A stretch of 64,000 nt of DNA. Source: Undibacter mobilis (GTDB taxonomy: Bacteria; Pseudomonadota; Alphaproteobacteria; Rhizobiales; Xanthobacteraceae). Made by a program: the position numbers and the translations under genes. Positions within the stretch are counted from its first letter, which is position 1, and each line of letters begins with the position of its first letter. Below are positions 16,966-25,627 of the stretch, one piece after another. The stretch is taken from assembly GCF_003367195.1 (NCBI RefSeq), contig NZ_QRGO01000003.1:310001-374000 (forward strand), read 5' to 3'. The notes beneath the pieces are model-generated. The model was not told where the DNA came from. It did no database searches and saw only the letters and a program-made list of their open reading frames with translations.

Positions 16966-17433
16966 TCAGGCACTCCTCACGTTCTTGCGGTTCATCGCGG
17001 CAACATCGAGCGTTTCCGGCTTCTGCGCCTCATGCGGATGTTCGGCGCCCGGATAGACGCGGAGATTGCCGAACTGCACGCGACCCAGCGGCCCGCGCGG
17101 CAGCATGCGCTGCACGGCCTTCTCGACGACGCGCTCGGGGAACTTGCCGTCCATGATCTGCTTGGCCGTGCGTTCCTTGATGCCGCCGATGTAACCGGTG
17201 TGGTGGTGATAGACCTTCTGCTCGCGCTTGCGGCCGGTGAACACGGCCTTCGACGCGTTGATGACGATGATGTTGTCGCCGTCATCGATATGGGGGGTGT
17301 AGCTGGCCTTGTGCTTGCCGCGCAGGCGCAGGGCAACGATCGTCGCGAGACGGCCGATGACGAGCCCGGAGGCGTCGATCAACAGCCACTTCTTCTCGAC
17401 GTCGGCGCTTTTGACCGACTGGGTGGTCTTCAT
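16966..17433 (-). CDS. rplM: 50S ribosomal protein L13
   Basis: 155 aa large-subunit assembly protein. Motifs: [87 protein letters not shown] 17433 ([15 protein letters not shown]) is chosen over an upstream in-frame start at 17529, because that would place the start inside the -35 element and precede the predicted transcription start. Cotranscribed with rpsI. Confidence 0.97.
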   Translation of the reverse strand: MKTTQSVKSADVEKKWLLIDASGLVIGRLATIVALRLRGKHKASYTPHIDDGDNIIVINASKAVFTGRKREQKVYHHHTGYIGGIKERTAKQIMDGKFPERVVEKAVQRMLPRGPLGRVQFGNLRVYPGAEHPHEAQKPETLDVAAMNRKNVRSA

Positions 17434-17468
17434 GACAAATCCCGAAGAGTGAAAAATCCAAGGAAAAA

Positions 17469-17488
17469 GGCGCGGAATGAACCGCGCC
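17469..17488 (-). promoter_or_regulatory. Attenuator-like hairpin in the rplM leader
   Basis: On the minus strand GGCGCGG, TTCATT, CCGCGCC followed directly by TTTTT: a perfect 7-bp intrinsic-terminator shape. It lies between the predicted promoter (17501-17529) and the rplM start (17433), so the ribosomal transcript must read through it. Confidence 0.6.
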
Positions 17489-17500
17489 AGCTTGGGCAGG

Positions 17501-17529
17501 TGTGTAGACGAGCGGCCTGCGACCGTCAA
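17501..17529 (-). promoter_or_regulatory. Sigma70-type promoter of rplM-rpsI
   Basis: On the minus strand TTGACG (17529-17524), a 17-base spacer, then TACACA (17506-17501). Predicted start near 17494, about 60 bases before the rplM ATG. Confidence 0.62.
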
Positions 17530-17600
17530 CGCCTCGGCTCGATTATTTTTGTCGTATTTTCAATAGCTTATGAGATTGGTATTTTGGCACCATCAGCTAA

Positions 17601-18032
17601 TCACTTCTGGACCGGCAGCGAATAGGTCGAGGTGACATGGGCCACCGGCTCAGATTCGCCATCCGAATAGAGGGTGACCTCCCCCACCGCCAGCCGTTTG
17701 CCGACCTTCATCAGCCGCGCCTCGGCGATCAGGTCGGCCGCCGCCGGCTTGCGCAGGAAGTTGATGTTGAGATTGGTCGTCACCGCCAGCGGCTGCGGCC
17801 CGGCAGCGGAAAACACCGCGACATACATGGCGAAATCGGCCAGTTCCATCATCGTCGGCCCGGACACCGTGCCGCCGGGGCGCAGATGGTCCTCGTGAAA
17901 GGCCTTGCGGATACGGACGTCGCCGTAGTTGGCGCGCTCGATGGTCAGCCCGCAACCCGGATAGAAGGCCTGCGGAAACTCCTTCTCCAGCAGCGCGCCG
18001 ATCGCCTCAATGGTCATTACGGATGAGCGCAC
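17601..18032 (-). CDS. PaaI-type hotdog-fold thioesterase
   Basis: 143 aa acyl-CoA thioesterase family protein: FHEDHLRPGGTVSGPTMMELADFAMYVAV has the hotdog helix with the Gly and Asp/Glu positions of PaaI-type enzymes, followed by TTNLNINFLRKPAA and the terminal strand AHVTSTYSLP. The start is a GTG at 18032 with AAGGGG upstream; ATG 18017 lacks a ribosome site. It is divergent from an enoyl-CoA hydratase gene, a sensible acyl-CoA context. Substrate unknown. Confidence 0.85.
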   Translation of the reverse strand: MRSSVMTIEAIGALLEKEFPQAFYPGCGLTIERANYGDVRIRKAFHEDHLRPGGTVSGPTMMELADFAMYVAVFSAAGPQPLAVTTNLNINFLRKPAAADLIAEARLMKVGKRLAVGEVTLYSDGESEPVAHVTSTYSLPVQK

Positions 18033-18195
18033 GTCCCTGCCCCTTCACGTCTGTCAGTTAGGGCACCGTTCTAGTGGGGCTGCGACCCGCTCTCAAGCGC
18101 CGCCACCCGATCCCTATCTTCAGGACGGCTCCGCCGTCTTTGCACGCCGCCCTGCGCACGACTATGTTTCGACCGTAACCGGAAACTGCAAACGC

Positions 18196-19014
18196 ATGAA
18201 CATCGAAACCGCCCGCGACATCGACAAGACCGTGCTGCTGATCGAGCGCGATGGCCCCGTTGCGATCCTCACGCTCAACCGGCCGCAGGCCCGCAACTCG
18301 TTATCCGAAGCGCTGCTGATCGCTCTGTCGGAAGCCTGGACGGCGATGGCCGCCGACACCTCGATCCGCGCCGTGGTGCTGACCGCCAACGGTCCCGCTT
18401 TCTGCGCCGGCCATGATCTGAAAGAACTCACGGCCCGCCGCAGCGACGCGGACGGCGGCCGCGCCTATTTCCACCAGATCATGACGATCTGCAGCGGCAT
18501 GATGCAGCAGATCGTCAACCTGCCGAAGCCGGTGATTGCCGCCGTGCAGGGTGTCGCCACCGCGGCCGGCTGCCAGCTGGTGGCGAGCTGCGATCTCGCT
18601 ATTGCTTCAGAGGCGGCGAAATTCGCTACCCCCGGCGTTGATATCGGCCTGTTCTGCTCGACACCGATGGTCGCCCTCTCCCGCAATGTGCCACGCAAGC
18701 AGGCTATGGAAATGCTGCTCACCGGTGACATGGTGCCGGCGCAGCGCGCCGCTGACATCGGCCTCGTCAACCGCATGGTGCCGGCGGGCCAGGAGCGCGC
18801 CGAGGCCATTGCGCTCGCCAAGCAGATCGCGGCGAAATCGGCCTACACGCTGAAGGTCGGCAAGGAAGCTTTCTACCGCCAGGCCGAGATGAGTCTCGCA
18901 GCGGCGTATTCTTATGCTTCGGAAGTGATGACCGAAAACATGATGGCACGCGACGCCGAAGAAGGCATCTGCGCGTTCATCGAGAAACGTCCGCCGACCT
19001 GGGAAGACAAATAG
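18196..19014 (+). CDS. Enoyl-CoA hydratase/isomerase family protein (ECHDC3-like)
   Basis: 272 aa crotonase-fold protein. Oxyanion-hole segments: NGPAFCAGHDLKEL (about residue 70) and GVATAAGCQLVASCDLAIAS (about 116). The second segment ATPGVDIGLFCSTPMVALSR resembles ECHDC3-type proteins and lacks the second catalytic Glu of true hydratases, so it may act as an isomerase, hydrolase or non-hydratase crotonase. ATG 18196 (NIETARDIDKTV) is the likely start. Confidence 0.85.
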   Translation: MNIETARDIDKTVLLIERDGPVAILTLNRPQARNSLSEALLIALSEAWTAMAADTSIRAVVLTANGPAFCAGHDLKELTARRSDADGGRAYFHQIMTICSGMMQQIVNLPKPVIAAVQGVATAAGCQLVASCDLAIASEAAKFATPGVDIGLFCSTPMVALSRNVPRKQAMEMLLTGDMVPAQRAADIGLVNRMVPAGQERAEAIALAKQIAAKSAYTLKVGKEAFYRQAEMSLAAAYSYASEVMTENMMARDAEEGICAFIEKRPPTWEDK

Positions 19015-19065
19015 CTTTTAAAGTCGCGACCAAGAACACTTCATCCTCGAACGGGAGAACTGCCG

Positions 19066-19287
19066 ATGATCCGCATTGCCCTTGCCGCTTTCGTTGCCGT
19101 TGCCGCCGTATCCGCCGCGTCGGCGCAGGAGTTCAGCGCCGAGCAGCGCGCCGCTTGCAAGTCCGACTACGACCAGTTCTGCAAGGGCACCATGCCGGGT
19201 GGCGGCCGTGTGCTCGCCTGTCTGTCCAAGAACAACGACAAGCTGTCGGCGGCCTGCAAGAAGGTCGTGGCTGACGCGAAGAAGTAA
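19066..19287 (+). CDS. Small periplasmic cysteine-rich protein
   Basis: 73 aa. Signal peptide (1-20, ending ASA-Q) and a 53-residue mature domain with three cysteines in the pattern CKSDYDQFCKGTMPGGGRVLACLSKNNDKLSAACK, resembling single cysteine-rich GLG1-type repeats found in small exported rhizobial proteins. A ribosome site (GGGAGAA) precedes ATG 19066. Function unknown. Confidence 0.75.
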   Translation: MIRIALAAFVAVAAVSAASAQEFSAEQRAACKSDYDQFCKGTMPGGGRVLACLSKNNDKLSAACKKVVADAKK

Positions 19288-19383
19288 CCGCCGTTCACGG
19301 CGGCTTGATCCGGGCCACCCTTTGCGTCGCCGCCCGTCGTGCCTAATTATGGCACCCTTGCGCGACCAAAGGGCGGCCTTTCC

Positions 19384-19995
19384 ATGAACAATGCCTCCAT
19401 CGTTTTCACCCCGGCGGCGCAACAGGCGCAGGCCGAGCGCGGTTCGGCACGGGCCTATGCGCAGCGCGTCGCCGAGGGCTTTCCCGACACGGTGACGCCG
19501 GAGCTGGCCGCTTTCATCGCCGAGCAGGACACCGCCTTCCTGGCCACCGCGACCAAGGAGGGCGCACCTTACATTCAGCATCGCGGCGGGCCGAAGGGCT
19601 TCATCAAGGTCGTCGACGACAAGACGCTGGGATTTGCCGACTATCGCGGCAACCGCCAATACATCACGCTCGCCAACCTGAGTGAGAACGACCGCGCCTA
19701 TCTGTTCCTGCTCGATCCGGCGCGGCGCCAGCGCATCAAGCTGTGGGGCCGCGCCCGCGTCGTCGAAAACGATGCCGCCCTGGTCGAGCGCCTGTTCGAC
19801 GCCGCCTACAAGGCCAAGCCCGAGCGTGCCATCCTGTTCTCGATCGAAGCCTGGGACGTGAACTGCTCGCAGCACATCGTCACCCGCTTTACCGAGGCGG
19901 AAATCGCCGAGGCGATGGGCGGCGTCACCCGCAAGATCGCCGAGCTGGAAGCCGAGAATGCGCGGCTCCGTTCACTATTGGCGGTGGGCCGGTAA
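19384..19995 (+). CDS. Pyridoxamine 5'-phosphate oxidase-family flavoprotein
   Basis: 203 aa split-barrel FMN-binding family. Visible: FIAEQDTAFLATATKEGAPYIQHRGGPKGFIKVVDDKTLGFADYRGNRQYITLANL (about 55-110), the typical pattern of this class, and a C-terminal coiled segment EAMGGVTRKIAELEAENARLRSLL (about 175-198) that may dimerise. Close to the PNPOx-like family annotated as general stress or heme/F420-related proteins; not the biosynthetic PdxH. Reaction unknown. Confidence 0.8.
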   Translation: MNNASIVFTPAAQQAQAERGSARAYAQRVAEGFPDTVTPELAAFIAEQDTAFLATATKEGAPYIQHRGGPKGFIKVVDDKTLGFADYRGNRQYITLANLSENDRAYLFLLDPARRQRIKLWGRARVVENDAALVERLFDAAYKAKPERAILFSIEAWDVNCSQHIVTRFTEAEIAEAMGGVTRKIAELEAENARLRSLLAVGR

Positions 19996-20011
19996 AACGG
20001 GTAATGGTTTC

Positions 20012-20052
20012 GTCGTTCCGGGTTGGGCGCATTCGCGCCATCCTGGAATGAC
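20012..20052. repeat. REP-like extragenic palindrome
   Basis: GTCGTTCCGGG (20012-20022) and CCTGGAATGAC (20042-20052) are near-perfect inverted arms (9 of 11 pair), with inner GGCGC/GCGCC at 20026-20030 and 20035-20039. The arm resembles GTCATTCCGGGG at 62318-62329. Ends three bases before the next gene's GTG. Confidence 0.55.
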
Positions 20053-20054
20053 CG

Positions 20055-20606
20055 GTGAATGAAATGAACCACGACTCCTATCCCGACACTTACATCCGCG
20101 GCATCCTCAACACCGTGAAGACCGTTGCCATGGTCGGCTTCTCGCCGAACGCGGTGCGGCCGAGCTATTTCGTCTTCAAGTATCTCACGGAGCGCGGCTT
20201 CAAGGTGATCCCGATCAATCCGGGCCATGCGGGCAAGGAGTTTCTCGGTCAGACGTGCTACGCCTCGCTCGCCGAGGTGCCCGAGCCGATCGACATGGTC
20301 GATATCTTCCGCGCGCCGCAGTTCGTCACGCCGGTCGTCGAGGAAGCGCTCAAACTGACGCCGAAGCCGCGCGTCATCTGGATGCAGCTCACCATCCGCA
20401 ATGACGAAGCCGCGGCTTTGGCAGAGGCTGCGGGACTCAAGGTGGTCATGGATCGCTGCCCGAAGATCGAATACGGCCGGCTTTCCTCCGAAATCTCCTG
20501 GATGGGCATCAACTCGCGCACCTTGTCGAACAAGCGCGCGCAGAATCTGGGTGGTGGCTTTCAGCGCATGGGCCTCGGCGAGGCCGGCGAGAAAAAGAAC
20601 GACTGA
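20055..20606 (+). CDS. CoA-binding domain protein (YccU-like)
   Basis: 183 aa with a Rossmann CoA-binding fold: TVAMVGFSPNAVRPSYFVFKYLTERGFKVIPINPG (about 22-56), then PEPIDMVDIFRAPQFVTPVVEEAL and DRCPKIEY, all typical of the succinyl-CoA-synthetase-like CoA-binding family. Biochemical role not established for the family. Start GTG 20055 is used; ATG 20064 in frame is equally possible. The upstream REP-like palindrome runs into its translation start region. Confidence 0.85.
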   Translation: MNEMNHDSYPDTYIRGILNTVKTVAMVGFSPNAVRPSYFVFKYLTERGFKVIPINPGHAGKEFLGQTCYASLAEVPEPIDMVDIFRAPQFVTPVVEEALKLTPKPRVIWMQLTIRNDEAAALAEAAGLKVVMDRCPKIEYGRLSSEISWMGINSRTLSNKRAQNLGGGFQRMGLGEAGEKKND

Positions 20607-20672
20607 GAACGCGGCCGGCACGGAAACGATTTTTCGCCGATATACCGCGATATAGGCATTTTGCCCCGGTCA

Positions 20673-20698
20673 ATGGGCCGCCTTGACGCCCGGCCCAT
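20673..20698. other. Inverted repeat upstream of metY
   Basis: ATGGGCCG (20673-20680), ten-base loop, CGGCCCAT (20691-20698): eight perfect pairs, 68 bases before the metY start, no T-run. Possible operator or leader hairpin. It does not match the SAM-II riboswitch consensus I know. Confidence 0.4.
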
Positions 20699-20765
20699 CG
20701 CCCCCGTTTAATCCCGCCCCATTCGCCGGCCGATCCGCCGGCACCTCCGTTACAAGGAAGCTCCC

Positions 20766-22052
20766 ATGGCCGACGCCGAACGCACCCCCGGATTTGACAC
20801 GCTGGCCATTCACGCCGGCGCCAAGCCCGACCCCACCACCGGCGCGCGCGCCACTCCGATCTATCAGACCGCGTCCTACGTGTTCGACGACGTCGATCAC
20901 GCCGCCTCGCTGTTCGGCCTGCAGGCCTTCGGCAACATCTACACCCGCATCGGCAACCCGACCTGCGCCGTGCTTGAGGAGCGCGTCGCCGCACTCGAGG
21001 GCGGCACCGCCGCTTTGGCGGTGGCTTCCGGCCACGCCGCGCAGGTCATCGTCATGCAGACGCTGCTGATGCCGGGCGACGAGTTCGTCGCCTCCAAGAA
21101 GCTCTATGGCGGCTCGATCAACCAGTTCAATCACGCCTTCAAGAGCTTCGGCTGGAACGTCGTGTGGGCCGACCCGGACGATATATCGTCCTTCGAGCGC
21201 GCCATCACGCCGAAGACCAAGGCGATCTTCGTCGAGTCGATCGCCAATCCCGGCGGCACCGTGACCGATCTCGAGCCGATCGGGGCGATTGCCCGCAAGG
21301 CCGGCATTCCCTTCATCGTCGACAACACCCTGGCCTCGCCCTATCTGTGCAAGCCGATCGAATACGGCGCCGACATTGTCGTCCATTCGCTGACCAAGTT
21401 CCTCGGCGGCCACGGCAACTCGATTGGCGGCATCATCGTCGACGCCGGCACCTTCAACTGGTCGCGCGACAAGAAGTATCCGATGCTGTGCGAGCCGCGC
21501 CCGGAATATGCCGGTATCGTGTTGCACGAGACCTTCGGCAATTTCGCTTTTGCGATCGCCTGCCGCGTGCTCGGCCTGCGCGATCTTGGGCCCGCGCTGT
21601 CGCCGTTCAATGCCTTCCTGATCTCGACCGGCATCGAAACGCTGCCGCTGCGCATGCAACGTCATTGTGACAACGCGCTGGCGGTTGCCGAATTCCTGTC
21701 GAAGCACCCGAACGTGGCCTGGGTCAGCTATGGCAGCCTGCCCGGCGACAAGTACAATACGCTGGCCAAGAAATACGTGCCGAAGGGTTGCGGCGCGGTG
21801 ATGACGGTCGGCCTCAAGGGCGGCTATGAAGCCGGCGTCAAGCTGGTGTCGAACGTCAAGCTGTTCTCGCATCTTGCCAATATCGGCGACACCAAATCAC
21901 TGATCATTCATCCCGCCTCGACCACGCACCGTCAGCTCTCCGATCAGCAGAAGATCGCGGCCGGCGCCGGTCCGGACGTTGTGCGCCTGTCCATCGGCAT
22001 CGAAGACAAGGCCGACATCATCGCCGACCTCGATCAGGGATTGCGCGGTTAA
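20766..22052 (+). CDS. metY: O-acetylhomoserine aminocarboxypropyltransferase (sulfhydrylase)
   Basis: 428 aa PLP enzyme of the Cys/Met metabolism family, making homocysteine from O-acetyl-homoserine and sulfide. Length and sequence fit MetY rather than the shorter MetZ/MetB: FDTLAIHAGAKPDPTTGARATPIYQTASYVF at the start, GNIYTRIGNPT, PFIVDNTLASPYLCKPIEYGADIVVHSLTKFLGGHG with the PLP lysine at 211, and VSNVKLFSHLANIGDTKSLIIHPASTTH. Ribosome site AAGGAAG precedes ATG 20766. With metIQ at the left edge, the window holds both methionine uptake and synthesis. Confidence 0.95.
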   Translation: MADAERTPGFDTLAIHAGAKPDPTTGARATPIYQTASYVFDDVDHAASLFGLQAFGNIYTRIGNPTCAVLEERVAALEGGTAALAVASGHAAQVIVMQTLLMPGDEFVASKKLYGGSINQFNHAFKSFGWNVVWADPDDISSFERAITPKTKAIFVESIANPGGTVTDLEPIGAIARKAGIPFIVDNTLASPYLCKPIEYGADIVVHSLTKFLGGHGNSIGGIIVDAGTFNWSRDKKYPMLCEPRPEYAGIVLHETFGNFAFAIACRVLGLRDLGPALSPFNAFLISTGIETLPLRMQRHCDNALAVAEFLSKHPNVAWVSYGSLPGDKYNTLAKKYVPKGCGAVMTVGLKGGYEAGVKLVSNVKLFSHLANIGDTKSLIIHPASTTHRQLSDQQKIAAGAGPDVVRLSIGIEDKADIIADLDQGLRG

Positions 22053-22068
22053 AGAAGGTCAGCACGCC

Positions 22069-22809
22069 ATGAAAGCCGCCATAGCAATCGTTATGGCGGC
22101 TTTTGCTGTTGCGGCGGAAGCCGCCGCGCAAACGCCGCTGGTCTACCTGCGCGATATCGACGCCAGCATCCGCCAGGACATGCGTTATGCCGGTCCGGAT
22201 AATTTCACCGGCCGGCCGCTGCCGGGCTACGACGCGGCGGAATGCATGGTGAGGCAGCCCGTCGCGCTGGCGCTCAAGCGCGTGCAGGCCGCTCTTGCCG
22301 CAAACGGCTACTCCCTGAAGGTCTATGACTGCTACCGCCCGACCCGCGCCGTTGCCGCCATGGCCGCCTGGGCGCGCGACCCGAAAGCCACGCCTGATAC
22401 GTCGCGTTTCTATCCGAAGCTCGACAAGTCGCGGCTGTTCGCGCTCGGCTATATCTCAAACCGTTCGGCGCATTCGCGCGGCGTCGCCGTCGACCTCACC
22501 GTGGTGCCGCTGAACGCCGCGCCTGTCGCCCCGTTCGCTCCGGTGGTACGCTACGGCGCCTGCACCACGCCGCAGCCCGAGCGCGCGCCGGATGACTCGC
22601 TCGACATGGGCACCGGCTTCGATTGTTTCGATGTGAAGAGCCACACGGCCAGTCCCGCGATCACGCCGGCGCAAACCGCCAACCGCCGTATATTGCTCGA
22701 CGCCATGCGCAAGCACGGCTTCACCAACTACAAGCGCGAATGGTGGCACTTCTCGTATGGCCGCGCCGACGACGGCGTCGCCTTCAATGCAGCGATCCGG
22801 AAGCGTTAG
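22069..22809 (+). CDS. D-alanyl-D-alanine dipeptidase (VanX/DdpX-like), exported
   Basis: 246 aa zinc dipeptidase. Signal peptide 1-20 (ends EAAA-Q). Active-site residues of the VanX family are visible: Arg90 in YDCYRP, SAHSRGVAVDL with His135 and Asp142, and EWWHF with Glu224 and His227. In Gram-negatives the family usually salvages D-Ala-D-Ala from peptidoglycan rather than giving vancomycin resistance. ATG 22069 has AAGAAGG upstream and follows metY by 16 bases. Its 3' end overlaps the convergent crotonase gene by 26 bases. Confidence 0.9.
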   Translation: MKAAIAIVMAAFAVAAEAAAQTPLVYLRDIDASIRQDMRYAGPDNFTGRPLPGYDAAECMVRQPVALALKRVQAALAANGYSLKVYDCYRPTRAVAAMAAWARDPKATPDTSRFYPKLDKSRLFALGYISNRSAHSRGVAVDLTVVPLNAAPVAPFAPVVRYGACTTPQPERAPDDSLDMGTGFDCFDVKSHTASPAITPAQTANRRILLDAMRKHGFTNYKREWWHFSYGRADDGVAFNAAIRKR

Positions 22810-23578
22810 GCGTCTTCGTCAACGTCTTCGCCACGTAATCCGCGACACGCCCGAGCGTCGCGTCCATGGTCCAGATCGCGGTGACCGCCTCGTCCGTCGC
22901 TTGGCCATGGGCGGCAAGGGCATCCGCGACCGGCTGGCGGATCTGCGTCTTGGTCTGCGCGAAGGCTTCCGGCGACAGCGCGGCGTGGAGCTTGGCCAGC
23001 CGCCTGGCCCGCGGTATCAGCTCCCAGCCATCGACGACCTCATCGACCCAGCCCTTGGCCAAAGCCTCCGCCGTTACGTAGGTGCCCGCACCCAGCGCGA
23101 ATTCCGAAAGATACCGCGGCGGCACCGCAAAGCGCACGATCTCGAAGGCCAAAGCCGGGAGCGGCACCCCGACCTGCAATTCGGTGATGCCTATGCGGCC
23201 GGACTCCGCCGCCATGACCCTGCGGTCGGCGCAGGCTGCCAGCACCGCGCCGCCGGCAATGGCATGGCCGTTGATCGCGGCGATCACCGGTTTGGGGAAG
23301 AAGAACACCGCCTCATAAAGCGCGTGCAGCACCGGCAGGAAGCGCAGCACATAATCGGCGCCGCCGCTGCCCAGGCGCTTGAGATCGACGCCGGCCGAGA
23401 ACATCTTGGCTTTGCCGGTGTCCCGCCCGGTCAGGATCACCGCCTTGACGTCGGCCATCGTGCGAAACTGCACAAACAGCGCCGTCAGTGCCTCGCAAAA
23501 TTCGATGTCCAGCGCATTGGCCTTGCCGTGCTGGAGCACGACCACAGCCACGCCGTCATCGAATTTTACCTCGATCAT
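22784..23578 (-). CDS. Enoyl-CoA hydratase/isomerase family protein
   Basis: 264 aa crotonase: [15 protein letters not shown] and [48 protein letters not shown] are the oxyanion and acyl-CoA segments. The pattern is closer to delta3,delta2-enoyl-CoA isomerase-like proteins than to classical hydratases. ATG 23578 ([14 protein letters not shown]) overlaps the heme A synthase stop by four bases, so it is translated from the COX15 message although the functions look unrelated. Confidence 0.85.
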   Translation of the reverse strand: MIEVKFDDGVAVVVLQHGKANALDIEFCEALTALFVQFRTMADVKAVILTGRDTGKAKMFSAGVDLKRLGSGGADYVLRFLPVLHALYEAVFFFPKPVIAAINGHAIAGGAVLAACADRRVMAAESGRIGITELQVGVPLPALAFEIVRFAVPPRYLSEFALGAGTYVTAEALAKGWVDEVVDGWELIPRARRLAKLHAALSPEAFAQTKTQIRQPVADALAAHGQATDEAVTAIWTMDATLGRVADYVAKTLTKTPNASGSLH

Positions 23579-24657
23579 GCGGCCTGCCCCACCGGCTTCA
23601 ACGCCGCCACCGGCGCGCGCGGCGATAGCCGTTGCGCATGAACGACCGCCACCGTGAGCACGATGACCGCCAGCGCCTGATGCGCGATCGCCAGCGACAG
23701 CGGCACCATATGCAGCAGCGTCGCGATGCCGAGCACCGCCTGCGCCGTCACGAACACGAACACCACAACCGCACCGCCGGCCGCGCGCTGGTTCTTCCAC
23801 GCGTCATAGACGTGCCAGGCCGCGATGAGCCAGATCGTATAGGCCATCATGCGGTGAACGAACTGCACCGTCAGCGTGTTCTCGAACAGATTGCGCCAGG
23901 CCGGATCGATGTGCCACAGCCGCGCCGCCTCCGGGATGACGCTGCCGTCGATCAGCGGCCAGGTATTGTAGATCAGCCCAGCGTCGAGGCCGGCGACGAG
24001 CGCGCCGAGATAAATCTGCACCAGCACCAGCAGTGCCAGCACCAATGCCGCGATGCGCAGCCGCGGCGGCGCCGCTTCGCCTTGCGGCAACAGCCCGCGC
24101 GCGGTCCACAGCACGGCAAAATAAATGGCGCAGGCCAGCGTCAGGTGAAACGCCAGGCGATATTGCGACACGCTGGTGAGGTTCGAGCCGGCAAGCCCCG
24201 ATGACACCATCCACCAGCCCACCGCGCCGAGGGCCGCGCCGCCGGCGAAAATCAGCCACAGTCGCGTCTTCAAGCCGCGCGGGATCATGCCGCGCCAGAG
24301 GAAGAACAGGAACGGCACCAGAAACACAAAGCCGGTCGTGCGCGCCAGCAACCGATGCGACCACTCCCAGTAGAAAATGGTCTTGAAGGCGGCGAGCGAC
24401 ATGCCTTTGTTGACCTGCTGGTATTGCGGGATCTGCCGGTACTTGTCGAATTCGGCCTGCCAGTCGGCATCCGACAGCGGCGGCAGCACGCCCGTCACCG
24501 GCTTCCATTCGGTGATCGACAGCCCGGATTCGGTCAGGCGCGTCGCACCGCCGACCACCAGCGTGAGAAAGATCATGGCCGCGACGCAATAGAGCCACAG
24601 GCGCACGGCGCCGGTTTTCGGTGCGGCAGAAGAAGGAACTGAAAGCGGATCCGGCAT
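23575..24657 (-). CDS. ctaA: Heme A synthase (COX15/CtaA family)
   Basis: 360 aa inner-membrane enzyme oxidising the C8 methyl of heme O to make heme A for cytochrome aa3. About eight helices, with the haem-ligand histidines in [32 protein letters not shown] and IAHQALAV, plus the COX15 signature [21 protein letters not shown]. This is the type 2 (proteobacterial/mitochondrial) form. ATG 24657 is used; an upstream TTG at 24672 is less likely. Confidence 0.95.
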   Translation of the reverse strand: MPDPLSVPSSAAPKTGAVRLWLYCVAAMIFLTLVVGGATRLTESGLSITEWKPVTGVLPPLSDADWQAEFDKYRQIPQYQQVNKGMSLAAFKTIFYWEWSHRLLARTTGFVFLVPFLFFLWRGMIPRGLKTRLWLIFAGGAALGAVGWWMVSSGLAGSNLTSVSQYRLAFHLTLACAIYFAVLWTARGLLPQGEAAPPRLRIAALVLALLVLVQIYLGALVAGLDAGLIYNTWPLIDGSVIPEAARLWHIDPAWRNLFENTLTVQFVHRMMAYTIWLIAAWHVYDAWKNQRAAGGAVVVFVFVTAQAVLGIATLLHMVPLSLAIAHQALAVIVLTVAVVHAQRLSPRAPVAALKPVGQAA

Positions 24658-24798
24658 GATGTGTCGCGGCAAAAAGCAGTCTTGCGGGAGGGCGCGCGGA
24701 CCATATAGTCAGGTGCGCCGGATCCTGCAAATGCGGCTTGTTTGCCTCATTTGCGCGGCCCGGCCGCCGCTCATTGCGGCTCACGCCACGGAGACGAC

Positions 24799-25014
24799 AT
24801 GCCTGTCCGCCTGCGCAAATTCATCGGCGCCATCGCGCTGCTCACGTTGGTGATGGTCTGGGCGCTGGTCGCCATGGCGCTGGCGCAATCGGCGCTCACC
24901 GACATCAACGGATTTGTCGCCGCGATCTATTACGTCGTCGTCGGCCTCGGCTGGGTGCTGCCGGCCATGCCGATCATTTCGTGGATGTCGAAGCCCGACA
25001 AGGCGCAGGCGTGA
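24799..25014 (+). CDS. DUF2842 small membrane protein
   Basis: 71 aa with two hydrophobic helices (about 8-28 and 38-58) and the family-like end WVLPAMPIISWMSKPD. DUF2842 proteins occur in Alphaproteobacteria; function unknown. GGAGACGAC precedes ATG 24799. Divergent from heme A synthase with about 140 bases between, so the two may share a promoter region. Confidence 0.85.
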   Translation: MPVRLRKFIGAIALLTLVMVWALVAMALAQSALTDINGFVAAIYYVVVGLGWVLPAMPIISWMSKPDKAQA

Positions 25015-25048
25015 GCACCTTGCCGGCAAGGCGGACAAAGTTGGACAC

Positions 25049-25321
25049 ATGACCGAACCCGTCCGCGACAATCCGTCCCGCAACCGTTTCGAGCTGCAGA
25101 CCGCCGCCGGGCTGGCGATCGCCAATTATCGCCGCGACGACCTGACCATCACCATCACCCACACCGAAGTGCCGCGCGCGGTCGAAGGCCGCGGCATCGG
25201 CTCGGCGCTGGTCAAGGGCATGCTCGACGAGATCCGCCGCGAAGGCCGCAAGGTCGTGCCGCTCTGCTCGTTCGTCCGCGCCTATATCAACCGGCATCCG
25301 GAATATCGGGATTTGACGTAG
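25049..25321 (+). CDS. YjdJ-type GNAT acetyltransferase
   Basis: 90 aa minimal GCN5-like acetyltransferase (Acetyltransf_CG type). VEGRGIGSALVKGMLDEIRREGRKVVPLCSFVRAYINRHPEYRDL includes the acetyl-CoA pyrophosphate loop GRGIGSAL and the family's CSFVRAYIxRHPEY ending. Substrate unknown. Same orientation as its small-membrane-protein neighbours. Confidence 0.88.
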   Translation: MTEPVRDNPSRNRFELQTAAGLAIANYRRDDLTITITHTEVPRAVEGRGIGSALVKGMLDEIRREGRKVVPLCSFVRAYINRHPEYRDLT

Positions 25322-25331
25322 CTGCAGGGAA

Positions 25332-25373
25332 CCTCGTCTCCGCTTCGCGGGTTGAACCCGCGGAGAAACGAGG
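25332..25373 (+). promoter_or_regulatory. Nested hairpin covering a ribosome binding site
   Basis: CCTCGT (25332-25337) pairs with ACGAGG (25368-25373), CTCCG (25338-25342) with CGGAG (25361-25365), and CGGGTT (25348-25353) with AACCCG (25355-25360). The outer 3' arm contains the GAGG that would be the Shine-Dalgarno of the gene starting at 25379, so folding would hide it. Confidence 0.55.
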
Positions 25374-25378
25374 AACCC

Positions 25379-25627
25379 ATGTCACAAGAACTGAAGACCC
25401 GGCTCGGCATCGCGTCCCTGGTCGGCCTCATGGTCAATGCCGTGCTGTTCGGCGCCGGCCTGATCGTGATCCTGATGGTCCCGGCGCTCAATGCACAGGC
25501 TTTCGCCGCGTTGCCCGTCATGATTCTGATCAGCTTCGCGATTGCGGCGCCGATCTCTTGGGCCATCGCGCCACGCTTGCAGGCGCGCTATTGGCGCGGG
25601 AGAGAGTCGGACTTTATTGCCGGGTGA
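25379..25627 (+). CDS. Hypothetical two-helix membrane protein
   Basis: 82 aa. Two hydrophobic helices (about 9-33 and 40-63: GIASLVGLMVNAVLFGAGLIVILMV and FAALPVMILISFAIAAPISWAIA) and a charged C-terminus (RYWRGRESDFIAG). Not recognised. Translation may be limited by the hairpin at 25332-25373. Its end overlaps the convergent ATPase gene by 14 bases. Confidence 0.75.
   Translation: MSQELKTRLGIASLVGLMVNAVLFGAGLIVILMVPALNAQAFAALPVMILISFAIAAPISWAIAPRLQARYWRGRESDFIAG

Noticed and set aside
20607..20765. Possible SAM-II riboswitch before metY
   Set aside because: Only a simple inverted repeat is present; the conserved CTAAA-type segment near the ribosome site and the pseudoknot pattern are not seen.
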